Part shown: one piece after another, positions 17,103-25,558 of the stretch
Layout of the letters: the number at the start of each line of letters is the position of its first letter
Position numbering within the stretch: position 1 is the first letter of the stretch
DNA from: Streptomyces celluloflavus
Lineage (GTDB): Bacteria > Actinomycetota > Actinomycetes > Streptomycetales > Streptomycetaceae
Reading direction: 5' to 3'
NCBI GenBank assembly: GCA_000720995.1
Contig: JOEL01000002.1
Coordinates: 186,001 to 250,000, forward strand
DNA: 64,000 bases
The notes under the pieces: model-generated
Told to the model about the DNA's origin: nothing
The model's input: the letters and a program-made list of their open reading frames with translations, nothing else
Databases searched by the model: none
Position numbers and translations under genes: made by a program

Positions 17103-17729
17103 TCAGAGCGTCAGCAGCATCGCGAACATCCCGATGCCCATCGCCACCCGGCAGGCGCCTATCAACTCCGGCCGCGCGGAGCCCCTTCGGGCCCGGCCGC
17201 CCGGCCCCGCACCGTCCGGTGCGTCCGCCGGCCCGTCAGCCGTCGCCACCGCTCCGGCCGGTGGCCCCCCGGCCGCCACCGCGCCCGCCGGCGCCAGCCG
17301 GAGGCCCGCGGCGATGACGAACACGGCGTAGTAAGCGAGCAGCAGCCCGGTCAGCACCGGCACCCCGCCCGGTGCCGCATGGCCGGTGTGCGCGGCGTGT
17401 CCGGCGGAGCCGGTGCCCGCGGCCGCCGTCATCGCCAGCGCCATGTAGACCATCGCCGCACAGCCGACCAGGTGGTGCGGATGCCGGTGGGCGAGCGCCC
17501 ACAGACCCGCCGCGCCGAAGACGGCGGCGAACACCCACGGCGACCACGACGGCTGGACCACCACGGACATCGGCAGCGCCATCACCGCCATACCGAGCCC
17601 CATCAGCGCCTCACCGCGGGCCTCCCGCCGCTGCGCGGCGCCGCCCGCACCCACCCGCGACAGGCAGTACGCGCCCGTCGCGGCACAGAGCACCACCAGC
17701 AGCCAGCCCACCCACGGCGGTCCGTGCAC
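17103..17729 (-). CDS. DUF5134 polytopic membrane protein
   Basis: Encodes 208 residues from GTG 17729, chosen because GGGGAGGTG lies 6 bases upstream. About six hydrophobic segments are visible (WVGWLLVVLCAATGAYCL, LIGACRVAMGIGMFAMLL and others), with His-rich loops (HRHPHHL, HAAHTGHAA) that could bind metal. The arrangement matches DUF5134, a family commonly found beside M56 peptidases in actinobacteria. Function is unknown; the His-rich loops suggest a link to copper or another metal, which is inference only. Confidence 0.7.
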   Translation of the reverse strand: MHGPPWVGWLLVVLCAATGAYCLSRVGAGGAAQRREARGEALMGLGMAVMALPMSVVVQPSWSPWVFAAVFGAAGLWALAHRHPHHLVGCAAMVYMALAMTAAAGTGSAGHAAHTGHAAPGGVPVLTGLLLAYYAVFVIAAGLRLAPAGAVAAGGPPAGAVATADGPADAPDGAGPGGRARRGSARPELIGACRVAMGIGMFAMLLTL

Positions 17730-17986
17730 GGAGCACCTCCCCACGCGCCCGTCGTACGGACCACGGCACCCCGCTGGTCGCGCGGGGCGCCCGTTCCGTA
17801 CGACGGCAGACTGCCCGCCGCGGGCCGGGCACACGGGAGCGCACGGGCGCAACAGGGGGGCACGCACGGCGGGCCACCAGTAGGCCGGGACGAGGTGCCG
17901 GCAGACAGGGGCAGGTCACCCGGTCACCGGGCCCCGGGCAGGCGGCCCGGCGGCGCCGGGGGAGTCGCCGCGGCGGCGGGCGGCGG

Positions 17987-18373
17987 TCAGGGGCGGTGGC
18001 GCAGCGGATGGTCCGCGGGGACCTCGATCAGGACGATCCGGTGGCCGTCGGGATCGGCGATCCACATCTCGATCAGCCCCCAGGGCTCCGTCACCGGCGG
18101 CCGCAGCACCTCGACGCCGCGGGCCGACAGCTCCGCGTGGGCCGCGCCCACGTCGGCCACCTGGAGCCACAGCTGGAGCGTGCCGGTGGCGGGCCCGGCG
18201 GAGCGCCCGGAGACCTCCAGGAAGCCGCCGCCGAGGAAGTAGACCGTGCCGCGCTCGGGCCCCGTACCGAACTCCCGGTAGATCTGCAGTCCCAGTGCCC
18301 CGCCGTAGAACGCCCGCGAACGCTCGGGGTCGGCCGGCCGCACCAGCACCCTGCTGCTCAGTACCTGCACCAT
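17987..18373 (-). CDS. VOC (glyoxalase/dioxygenase-fold) protein
   Basis: Encodes 128 residues from ATG 18373. Two beta-alpha-beta-beta-beta units are visible: SSRVLVRPADPERSRAFYG near the start and the C-terminal GLIEMWIADPDGHRIVLIEV. The final Glu of IVLIEV and the Glu of FLEVSG are typical metal-ligand positions of the fold. VOC proteins include glyoxalases, antibiotic-binding proteins and dioxygenases; this small single-domain form cannot be assigned further. It is divergent from the GNAT gene with 265 bases between. Confidence 0.8.
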   Translation of the reverse strand: MVQVLSSRVLVRPADPERSRAFYGGALGLQIYREFGTGPERGTVYFLGGGFLEVSGRSAGPATGTLQLWLQVADVGAAHAELSARGVEVLRPPVTEPWGLIEMWIADPDGHRIVLIEVPADHPLRHRP

Positions 18374-18638
18374 GGCACGGACCCTACGCGGCCGTGCCGA
18401 GCCCGCCGGGCCACCCGGGGCAGCCGCGCGCCGGGCGGGTCTTCGGTGGCCGGAATCCGATGCCGGAATCCGGTGGCCGGACGGCCCTGACACGGAGGGC
18501 CCCGGTCTTGTTAGCCTCCATTCCGGCCACGCGCCACACCTGGCCAGCCGTCCAACGCCATCCGTCACCACCCGCCCGACACCGGTGACAGCCCGCCGGT
18601 CGCCCGCCGCCGGCCGCCCCGAGAGGACCCCGCGCACC

Positions 18639-19172
18639 ATGCCCACCAGCCAGCTCGCCTTCCGTTCCGCCACCGACGCCGACATCCCCGGGCTCGTCGA
18701 GCTCATCGAGTCGGCGTACCGGGGCGACGCCAGCCGCGCCGGCTGGACGACGGAGGCGGACCTGCTGGCGGGTCAGCGCACGGACCCGGACGGTGTCGCC
18801 GCGGTGGTCCGCAACGAGACCGGCCGACTGATGATCGCCGAGCGCGACGGCGAACTGGTCGCCTGCTGCCAGCTCGAACACCGGGGTGACCACGTCTACT
18901 TCGGGATGTTCGCGGTGCGCCCCACGCTCCAGGGCGGCGGCCTCGGCAAGGTGATCATGGCCGAGGCGGAGCGGACCGCGCAGGCCGCCTGGGGCGCCCG
19001 TGAGATGCATATGACCGTCATCCGGCAGCGCGCCGAACTGATCGCCTGGTACGAGCGGCGCGGCTACCGGCGCACCGGGCAGCTCACCCCGTTCCCGTAC
19101 GGCGACGAGCGGTTCGGCATCCCGCAGCGCGCCGACCTGGAGTTCGAGCTGCTGGTCAAGCGGCTGGGCTAG
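18639..19172 (+). CDS. GNAT-family N-acetyltransferase
   Basis: Encodes 177 residues from ATG 18639 with GAGAGGACC upstream. The acetyl-CoA-binding motif A reads FGMFAVRPTLQGGGLGKVIM (Q-x-x-G-x-G type) near residue 95, and the C-terminal WYERRGYRRTGQL is the usual GNAT alpha4-beta6 region. It transfers acetyl from acetyl-CoA to an amine; the acceptor is unknown. The gene is monocistronic. Confidence 0.85.
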   Translation: MPTSQLAFRSATDADIPGLVELIESAYRGDASRAGWTTEADLLAGQRTDPDGVAAVVRNETGRLMIAERDGELVACCQLEHRGDHVYFGMFAVRPTLQGGGLGKVIMAEAERTAQAAWGAREMHMTVIRQRAELIAWYERRGYRRTGQLTPFPYGDERFGIPQRADLEFELLVKRLG

Positions 19173-19192
19173 GTACTCCGGCCGCGGAGTAC
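19173..19192. terminator. Hairpin between the GNAT gene and the ABC importer
   Basis: GTACTCC at 19173-19179 pairs with GGAGTAC at 19186-19192, directly after the GNAT stop and in the gap between converging genes. Confidence 0.5.
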
Positions 19193-19257
19193 GAGGGCGG
19201 GGCGGCGGCGCCGGGGCCCGCGGGGTCCCACCGACGGCCGCCCCTCCCCGGGGCCCG

Positions 19258-20076
19258 CTACAGCCGCCCCGCCTGGATGATCCGCTGCAGGAACTGCCGG
19301 GTGCGGTCCTGCCGCGGATCGCCGAAGACCTCCTCGGGGGTGCCGCGCTCCAGCACCACCCCGCCGTCCAGGAAACACACCTGGTCCGCGACCTCCCGCG
19401 CGAAGCCCATCTCATGGGTGGCGAGCACCATCGTCATGCCCTCCGCCTTGAGATCGCGGACCACGCCCAGCACCTCGCCGACCAGCTCGGGGTCGAGCGC
19501 CGCGGTGATCTCGTCCAGCAGGAGCAGCCGGGGCCGGCCGGCCAGCGCGCGGACGATCGCGACCCGCTGCTGCTGACCGCCGCTGAGCCGGTCCGGGTAC
19601 TCGTGCGCCCGCCCGTCGAGCCCCAGCCGCGCCAGCAGCTCGTGCGCCCGCTGCTCGGCCTCGGCCCGCGGCACCCCGTGCACCCGGCGCGGCGCCAGCG
19701 TGACGTTGTCCAGGACGGTCAGGTGCGGGAAGAGGTTGTACGCCTGGAAGACGACGCCGATCCGGCGGCGTACCGCGTCCGGGTCGACCCGCGGATCGGT
19801 GATCTCCGCACCGTCCAGGAAGATCGCGCCGTCGTCGATCTCCTCCAGCAGGTTCGCGCAGCGCAGCAGCGTGGACTTGCCCGAGCCCGAGGTGCCGATC
19901 AGCGCGGTGACGGTGTGCGGCGCGACCGTCAGGTCCACGTCCCGCAGGACGACCGTGCCGCGCCCGTAGGTCTTGCGGACCGACTCCAGCCGCAGCACCG
20001 GGCCGCCGGGCGGCCCGTCGGCGACCGGGTCCGCCCCGGCCGCCTCGTGCGGGACGACGTCCTTCGGGGTGCTCAT
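19258..20076 (-). CDS. Amino-acid ABC transporter ATP-binding protein
   Basis: Encodes 272 residues from ATG 20076, whose ATGA overlaps the stop of the permease gene. Walker A is GTSGSGKST near residue 58, the Q-loop is VFQAYNLFPH, the signature is LSGGQQQR, Walker B is LLLLDEITAALDPE, and the switch His is in LATHEMGFA. The VFQxYNLFPH and THEMGFA segments are characteristic of polar amino-acid importers. It energises the adjacent permease. The N-terminal ~28 residues are a variable extension. Confidence 0.92.
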   Translation of the reverse strand: MSTPKDVVPHEAAGADPVADGPPGGPVLRLESVRKTYGRGTVVLRDVDLTVAPHTVTALIGTSGSGKSTLLRCANLLEEIDDGAIFLDGAEITDPRVDPDAVRRRIGVVFQAYNLFPHLTVLDNVTLAPRRVHGVPRAEAEQRAHELLARLGLDGRAHEYPDRLSGGQQQRVAIVRALAGRPRLLLLDEITAALDPELVGEVLGVVRDLKAEGMTMVLATHEMGFAREVADQVCFLDGGVVLERGTPEEVFGDPRQDRTRQFLQRIIQAGRL

Positions 20077-20981
20077 ACGGTGCCTCCCTGGGCGCGCCTG
20101 CGGTCCATCCGGGCCGTGACCCAGTCCGTGAACCGCGTCATCGGGATCGTCAGCGCGACGAAGACGAGCCCGGCGACGACGTACGGCGTGTAGTTGAAGT
20201 CCTTGCCGGCGATGATCTGCGCGGCGTAGACGGCGTCCACCGCGCCCGCGATGGAGACCAGTCCGGTGTCCTTCTGGAGCGACACCAGGTCGTTCAGCAG
20301 CGCCGGCACCACCCGCCGCACGGCCTGCGGCAGTACGACGAAGCGCAGCGCCTGGCCGCTGGAGAGCCCCAGCGACCGGGCCGCCGCCCGCTGGCTGGGG
20401 TGGACCGACTCGATACCGGCCCGGAAGACCTCGGCCACGTACGCCGAGTAGGTGAGCACCAGCGCGGAGCCGCCGAGCACCACCGGATCGGTCGTCACTC
20501 CTTGCAGCCGCAGCGCCGGGACACCGAAGACCACCATCAGCAGGCAGATGATCAGCGGCAGCCCGCGGAAGAAGTCGGTGTACGCGGTGGCCAGCGCGCG
20601 CAGCGGGAAGAACACCGGGCCGTGCAGCGTCCGGGCCACCGCCAGCAGCATCCCGATCAGCAGCACCGCCGCCCCGCACACCACCAGCAGCCGCAGGTTC
20701 AGCAGCAGCCCTTCCAGCACCTTGGGCAGCGCCTGTCGGGCGTACTCCGCGCTGAAGAACGTCTCGCGGGTGCGCTGCCAGCCGGGGGAGCCGGTGATGA
20801 CGAAGTACAGGACGACGGCGGTGACCAGGGTGGAGAGCGCCGCGACGGCCGTGGCGCGGCGTGTCCTTGTGCGGTGGAAGCGCTCCCGCTCGATCCGCCG
20901 CTGCGACGGCGCGTATCCGTCCCCGGCCGGCGGCCGTCCGTCGTCCCGTTCCTCCCGCACCGGTCCGCTGTGGAGCGTCAT
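20073..20981 (-). CDS. Amino-acid ABC transporter permease
   Basis: Encodes 302 residues from ATG 20981, overlapping the stop of the binding-protein gene by 4 bases. A long cytoplasmic N-terminus (~45 residues) precedes five or so membrane helices. The EAA coupling loop reads ARSLGLSSGQALRFVVLPQA near residue 215, and YTDFFRGLPLII is the typical HisM/GlnP-type start of the transport domain. There is one permease only, so a homodimer is expected. Works with the flanking ATPase and lipoprotein. Confidence 0.92.
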   Translation of the reverse strand: MTLHSGPVREERDDGRPPAGDGYAPSQRRIERERFHRTRTRRATAVAALSTLVTAVVLYFVITGSPGWQRTRETFFSAEYARQALPKVLEGLLLNLRLLVVCGAAVLLIGMLLAVARTLHGPVFFPLRALATAYTDFFRGLPLIICLLMVVFGVPALRLQGVTTDPVVLGGSALVLTYSAYVAEVFRAGIESVHPSQRAAARSLGLSSGQALRFVVLPQAVRRVVPALLNDLVSLQKDTGLVSIAGAVDAVYAAQIIAGKDFNYTPYVVAGLVFVALTIPMTRFTDWVTARMDRRRAQGGTV

Positions 20982-21856
20982 GAGAGCACCGGTACGGCCA
21001 CGGCGTCGGTCAGCCACTTCTTCTCCAGCGCGGCGAGTGTGCCGTTCTTGCGCAGCGCGTCCACCGCGGCCGTCACACAGCCGGTGAGCCGGCTCTCCTT
21101 GTCCAGGACCATCCCGAACTGCTCCTTCGCGGTGCCCGTGGCCGGGAACTGCCCGACCACCTTGGCGTCCTTCACCTCGGACGTCATGTAGAAGGCCGTC
21201 GGCAGGTCGATGACGATCGCGTCGACCTGGCCGTTCTTCAGTGCGGACTTGGCGTAGTCGTTCTTCTGGAAGACGGCGGGCCGCTGGGTGGGCCGGATGG
21301 TGTCGTTGATGACGTCGAGACTGGTGGTGCCGACCTGCGCACCGAGCCTGACGTCCCGGAGCGCGGCGATGCCCTTGGCCCCCGCGGCCTTGGAGCCCTT
21401 GAGCGCGACGATCGCCTGGCGGACGTCGTAGTAGCCGGCGGAGAAGGCGACCGCCTGTCGCCGCGCGGCGCTGATGGAGATCTGGTTGAGGTCGAAGTCG
21501 AACTTCTTCGCACCGGGCGCGAACGCGTTGTTGAATGGCACGGTCCGCCAGGCCACCGCACCCTTGGCGTACCCCAGTTGGCCGGCCACGGCGTAGGCGA
21601 CCGCCGACTCGAAGCCCTTGCCGCTCGCCGGGTCGTCGTCGACGAACCACGGTGCGTACGCGGGTTTGTCGGTGCCCACCGTCAGCTTTCCGGCGGCGAC
21701 GGTGGGCAGTTTGCCGGGCTCGCAGCTCTCCTTTCCCGGTCCGGAGGCGTGCGCACCACCGGGGGACGCGTCCTGCGGGGCGCAGCCGGCGGCCGCGGCG
21801 AGCAGTAAGGCGGCGGCGCAAGTGGTGAGGCGTGTGGGGCGGTTGACGAGGCGCAT
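20978..21856 (-). CDS. Amino-acid ABC transporter substrate-binding lipoprotein
   Basis: Encodes 292 residues from ATG 21856. The lipobox AAAAGC places the lipid-anchored Cys near residue 25. The mature protein has family-3 solute-binding features: KLTVGTDKPAYAPWF at the start of lobe 1, FDFDLNQISIS, and AIVIDLPTAFY in lobe 2. It captures a polar amino acid or similar compound outside the membrane for the two downstream proteins. The specific ligand is not evident; no biosynthetic or catabolic neighbour points to one. Confidence 0.9.
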   Translation of the reverse strand: MRLVNRPTRLTTCAAALLLAAAAGCAPQDASPGGAHASGPGKESCEPGKLPTVAAGKLTVGTDKPAYAPWFVDDDPASGKGFESAVAYAVAGQLGYAKGAVAWRTVPFNNAFAPGAKKFDFDLNQISISAARRQAVAFSAGYYDVRQAIVALKGSKAAGAKGIAALRDVRLGAQVGTTSLDVINDTIRPTQRPAVFQKNDYAKSALKNGQVDAIVIDLPTAFYMTSEVKDAKVVGQFPATGTAKEQFGMVLDKESRLTGCVTAAVDALRKNGTLAALEKKWLTDAVAVPVLS

Positions 21857-22035
21857 GGCGGGAGAGTGGCAGCGCACCGGCCCGTCTGTCGAGATCACCG
21901 GAGAAATCGTCCGCATGCTGGGAAGACGTTGCGCGCCTGTGAACGACGGGTTTCCGGGTACGCCGGGACCGGCCGGAACCGCCCTGCTCGCCGGGCCTGC
22001 CGGGCCCGTGCGGGCGGCACAGCCGCCCGCCTGGC

Positions 22036-22719
22036 TCACGCCGTGAAGCGCACCGCCCGACGGATCTCGGGCTGGTCGGTGACCACGCCGTCCAGCCCCA
22101 GCCCGCGCGCGAGCCGGAGGTGATCGTGGGTGTTGACCGTCCAGCCCAGGACCGTCAGCTGCGCGGTGTGCGCGCGCTCGACCAGTTCGAGGGTGAGCCG
22201 GCGGATGTTCAGCGACAGCCGGTGCGCGCCGACGGCCCGTGCGCGGTCGACCACCTCCTTGCCGTAGCGGCTGGCGACCAGTGTGGTGCGCACCCCGGGC
22301 AGCAGGGCGCGGATGGCCGCCAGCGCCTCGTCGTGGAAGGAGATCACCTCGATGCGGCCGGTCAGATCGCGCGACCGCATGACCTCCGCGAGCGCCCGCG
22401 CGGCCGCCACGTCCTTGATCTCCGCCTGCAACGGCGCCCCGACCGCGTCCAGCACCTCCTCGAAGACGGGGATCCGCTCACCCCGCCCGGCGTCCAGTTC
22501 GCGCAGCTCGGCGAGGGTGTGCTCGGCGATGGGCCCGCTGCCGTCGGTGGTGCGGTCCACCTCCGCGTCGTGCATCACCACGAGCGCGCCGTCCTTGCTC
22601 AGATGCAGATCCAGCTCGATGACGTCGAGCCCCTCGCGTTCGGCGCGCACGAAGGACCGCAGGGTGTTCTCCGGCTCCACGCCCATGACCCCGCGGTGTC
22701 CGATGGTGAGAAAGGACAA
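22036..22719 (-). CDS. Glycerophosphodiester phosphodiesterase
   Basis: Encodes about 227 residues from TTG 22719 (MSFLTIGHRG) with GAGGCAG 6-7 bases upstream; a longer frame to 22803 is possible but its extra residues do not belong to the domain. The GDPD motif is complete: GHRG with the first catalytic His, PENTLRSF, ELDLHLSKDGALVVMHD with the second His, then EIKD and the C-terminal TVNTHD and GVVTDQP. It hydrolyses glycerophosphodiesters to glycerol 3-phosphate and an alcohol. No signal peptide, so it acts in the cytoplasm. Confidence 0.88.
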   Translation of the reverse strand: MSFLTIGHRGVMGVEPENTLRSFVRAEREGLDVIELDLHLSKDGALVVMHDAEVDRTTDGSGPIAEHTLAELRELDAGRGERIPVFEEVLDAVGAPLQAEIKDVAAARALAEVMRSRDLTGRIEVISFHDEALAAIRALLPGVRTTLVASRYGKEVVDRARAVGAHRLSLNIRRLTLELVERAHTAQLTVLGWTVNTHDHLRLARGLGLDGVVTDQPEIRRAVRFTA

Positions 22720-23277
22720 GGCTGCCTCGCTTCTGTCGGCTCGGTGCAACTGTCGGTGGGGGAAGGTGCCGGCCGCCGACCGGAAACTGTCGACTGTCGA
22801 CAACGCTCCACGAAACGGCGCACAGCCTAACGGGCCCGTACCGCGGTGGACCGGTAACCGGACAGGACCGTGGCGTGCCCTGTACCGATACCCGCGGGGC
22901 CCGGAGTCAGACCCTCGGGAGGCCCTCCCGGCGAGGACGGCGGCGGGCGTTCACCCGGTCGGCCGCCCCGGGGTCGGTGCGGTGCCGAAGGTGCCGCGGA
23001 CGCCCGTCCGGCGCCGCCGTCGGCGGACCGGCTCACCCGCGCGTGGGCGCGTCCTCCCCGCGCTGACGCAGGTCGCCGCGCGCCGCTCCGGGGGCGCCCG
23101 GTGCCGCCTCCGCCGAGCGCCGGCGCCCCTCCGGAACCCGTCGGTCCGCCGCCGCGGCCGCCGGAGGAAGCGCGGAGAGCTTCCGCGCTACGGGCAGAAA
23201 ATGTCGCCGAAACCTCGGAGCGCGGGAAAAATAGGCGTGGCCAGGGGTCTGTACAGAATAATTTTCAACAGTTCCTC

Positions 23278-23305
23278 TTGAAGCGGGAGAACCTCGCTGG
23301 ATACC
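23278..23305 (+). promoter_or_regulatory. Candidate promoter of the DUF6421 operon
   Basis: TTGAAG at 23278-23283 and GATACC at 23300-23305 are separated by 16 bases, about 37 bases before the start codon. The preceding ~60 bases are unusually AT-rich (GAATAATTTTC near 23256) for this genome. The remaining ~550-base gap upstream holds no gene that I can support. Confidence 0.4.
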
Positions 23306-23342
23306 GTGTGCTCACCAGACGATCTACCGCCGGAGGGCAGTC

Positions 23343-24740
23343 ATGACGGAAATCCTTTCGCCTGTGGGTGTCCCGGAGGGCACCGTGACCGCGGTCCGCG
23401 TGGCCGACCACCCCGCGTGGCCGGTGCTCAAGGAGGCGGTCGAGACCATCCGCCCCTGGCAGGCCAAGGACGGCTCGGTGGACCTCCTGGCGGAGGACGC
23501 GCCCAGCGCCGCCACCGTCCGCCACGAGGTCGACCGCGCCATAGCCGCCATCGAAGAGCTCGCCCCCCTGCTGCCGCACAACGCCGCCTATCACCAGGCG
23601 CTCACCGCCGATCTGCGCCGCTGGGCCGAGAACGGTTTCGGCGTACCGGACTTCCTCGACTCGCTGCTCGCCTTCCAGCCCGCCCAGCAGCGCGCCGACG
23701 GCCTCCAGCACCTCGTGGTCTTCCCGATGTACACCCAGAACGGCAACCCGAACCGCAACTTCGAGGCCGTCGTGCTGCGCATGGTCTGGCCCGACTGGCT
23801 CGCCGAACTGGAGCGCACGCGCTACGACAACGCCCTGTTCTGCGGCATCACCTTCGAGGACTTCACGGCCGGCTACGACACCAACTCCGCGGTGCTCTTC
23901 CCGGAGACCATCGCCGTGCGCGAGGCCCCCGAGCGGTTCACCTGGGGCGGCATCTTCTGCGACCGCGAGGCCGCCCGCTTCCGCCGGGTCAGCGAGGCCG
24001 CCGTCGCCACGCTCGGCATCGACCTCCCGCCGGACATCCGCGACATGCTCGCCGACCAGGACCGCTGCCAGCAGGCGTTCGTCCTCTGGGACATGGTCCA
24101 CGACCGCACGCACAGCCACGGCGACCTGCCGTTCGACCCGTTCATGATCAAGCAGCGGCAGCCGTTCTGGATGTACGGCCTGGAGGAGCTGCGCTGCGAC
24201 CTCACCGCCTTCAAGGAGGCCGTGAAGCTGGAGGCCGAGGGCTGCCCCCAGGCCCGGGACGTGCAGTACGCGGTGATCTTCGACCGGATGTTCCGCTTCC
24301 CGGTCACCGGCGACCGGGTGCGCAACTACGACGGCCTCGGCGGCCAGCTGCTCTTCGCGTACCTCCACCAGCACGACGTCGTACGCTGGACGGACAACAC
24401 ACTGCACATCGACTGGGAGCGGGCGCCCAAGGTCACCAACCAGCTGTGCGGCGAGATCGAAAAGCTCTACCGTGACGGCATCGACCGGCCCAAGCTGGTC
24501 CACTGGTTCGCCGCGTACGACCTCGTCTCGACCTACCTCGCACCGCACCCGGGCTCCGTCTGGGCCAAGGGGCCGGATGCCCTGAACCTGGACCAGCCGC
24601 CGCGCAAACTCGTGGACGACGTCCTCCCGGACGAGTTCCCGCTGAGCATGTTCTACGAGGCGCTCGCCAAGAAGCTGCGCGAGGTGATCGCCTCCACCAA
24701 GGGCATCACGGCCGGCAGCGACGTACTGGCGGCGGCGTGA
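23343..24740 (+). CDS. DUF6421 protein of unknown function
   Basis: Encodes 465 residues from ATG 23343 with GGAGGG 8 bases upstream. It is a soluble, largely helical protein with many conserved aromatic and charged residues: HLVVFPMYTQNGNPNRNFEA near residue 125, FCGITFEDFTAGYD, WDMVHDRTHSHGDLPFDPF near 255, and RMFRFPVTGDRVRNYDGLGG near 320. HDRTHSHGD offers His/Asp residues able to bind metal, but no known enzyme motif is present. I recognise the family as DUF6421, found in actinobacteria. It heads a three-gene unit with an SDR and a threonine-aldolase-like enzyme. Confidence 0.8.
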   Translation: MTEILSPVGVPEGTVTAVRVADHPAWPVLKEAVETIRPWQAKDGSVDLLAEDAPSAATVRHEVDRAIAAIEELAPLLPHNAAYHQALTADLRRWAENGFGVPDFLDSLLAFQPAQQRADGLQHLVVFPMYTQNGNPNRNFEAVVLRMVWPDWLAELERTRYDNALFCGITFEDFTAGYDTNSAVLFPETIAVREAPERFTWGGIFCDREAARFRRVSEAAVATLGIDLPPDIRDMLADQDRCQQAFVLWDMVHDRTHSHGDLPFDPFMIKQRQPFWMYGLEELRCDLTAFKEAVKLEAEGCPQARDVQYAVIFDRMFRFPVTGDRVRNYDGLGGQLLFAYLHQHDVVRWTDNTLHIDWERAPKVTNQLCGEIEKLYRDGIDRPKLVHWFAAYDLVSTYLAPHPGSVWAKGPDALNLDQPPRKLVDDVLPDEFPLSMFYEALAKKLREVIASTKGITAGSDVLAAA

Positions 24741-24796
24741 AGGCCGTCCGGGACGCCGGGAAGCCGGCCGTCCAGGAGCATGAGGAGGCGACGGAG

Positions 24797-25558
24797 ATGA
24801 CCACTTCGACGGGCGGCCAGGGGCCGCTGGAAGGTGCCGTCGTCGCGGTGGCCGGGGCGGCCGGGCCGGCGGGCCGGGCCACTCTGCTGCGGCTGGCCGA
24901 GGCCGGTGCGGTGGTCGTCGCCGCGGACTCGGACGCCGCCCGCCTGGCGGAGGCCGTGGACGCGGCGCGCTACGCCCACGGCGGCGCCACGGTCACCGGC
25001 GACACCGTGGACCTCCTCGATCTGGCGCACACCCGCGACTGGGCGGACCGCACGGAGAAGGAGTTCGGGCGGATCGACGGTCTGGTCCACCTCGTGGGCG
25101 GCTGGCGCGGCTCGGCGAGCTTCGCCGAAACCGACCTGGACGACTGGGAACTCCTCCACAAGCTGCTGGTGCGCACCGTCCAGCACACCTCCCTGGCCTT
25201 CCACTCCGCCCTCGAACGCGGCGGCAACGGCCGCTATCTGCTCACCAGCGCGGCCGGCGCCAGCAAGCCGACCGCGGGCAACGCCGCCTACGCCGCCTCC
25301 AAGGCCGCGGCCGAAGCCTGGACGCTGGCCCTGGCGGACGCGTTCCGCAAGTCGGGGGGCCCGGACGGCCCGCGGGCCGCGGCTGCGATCCTGATCGTGA
25401 AGGCGCTCGTCAACGACCAGATGCGCGCCGAACGACCGAACGCAAAGTTCGCGGGCTTCACGGACGTCACGGAGCTGGCCGAGGCCATCGCCGGGGTCTG
25501 GAGCAGGCCCGCCCATGAAGTGAATGGACAGCGTCTGTGGCTGACCCCCGAGCCGTGA
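24797..25558 (+). CDS. SDR-family oxidoreductase of the DUF6421 operon
   Basis: Encodes 253 residues from ATG 24797, chosen for GGAGG 8 bases upstream; an in-frame GTG at 24737 overlaps the previous stop and would add 20 non-domain residues. The glycine motif is relaxed (VAVAGAAGPAGRATLL) and is followed by an Asp-binding loop, VVAADSDAA, favouring NAD. LVHLVGGWRGS replaces NNAG, and the catalytic Ser/Tyr/Lys lie in LTSAAGASKPTAGNAAYAASK. The C-terminus NGQRLWLTPEP is shorter than classical SDRs. Coupled to the next gene by a GTGA overlap. Confidence 0.82.
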   Translation: MTTSTGGQGPLEGAVVAVAGAAGPAGRATLLRLAEAGAVVVAADSDAARLAEAVDAARYAHGGATVTGDTVDLLDLAHTRDWADRTEKEFGRIDGLVHLVGGWRGSASFAETDLDDWELLHKLLVRTVQHTSLAFHSALERGGNGRYLLTSAAGASKPTAGNAAYAASKAAAEAWTLALADAFRKSGGPDGPRAAAAILIVKALVNDQMRAERPNAKFAGFTDVTELAEAIAGVWSRPAHEVNGQRLWLTPEP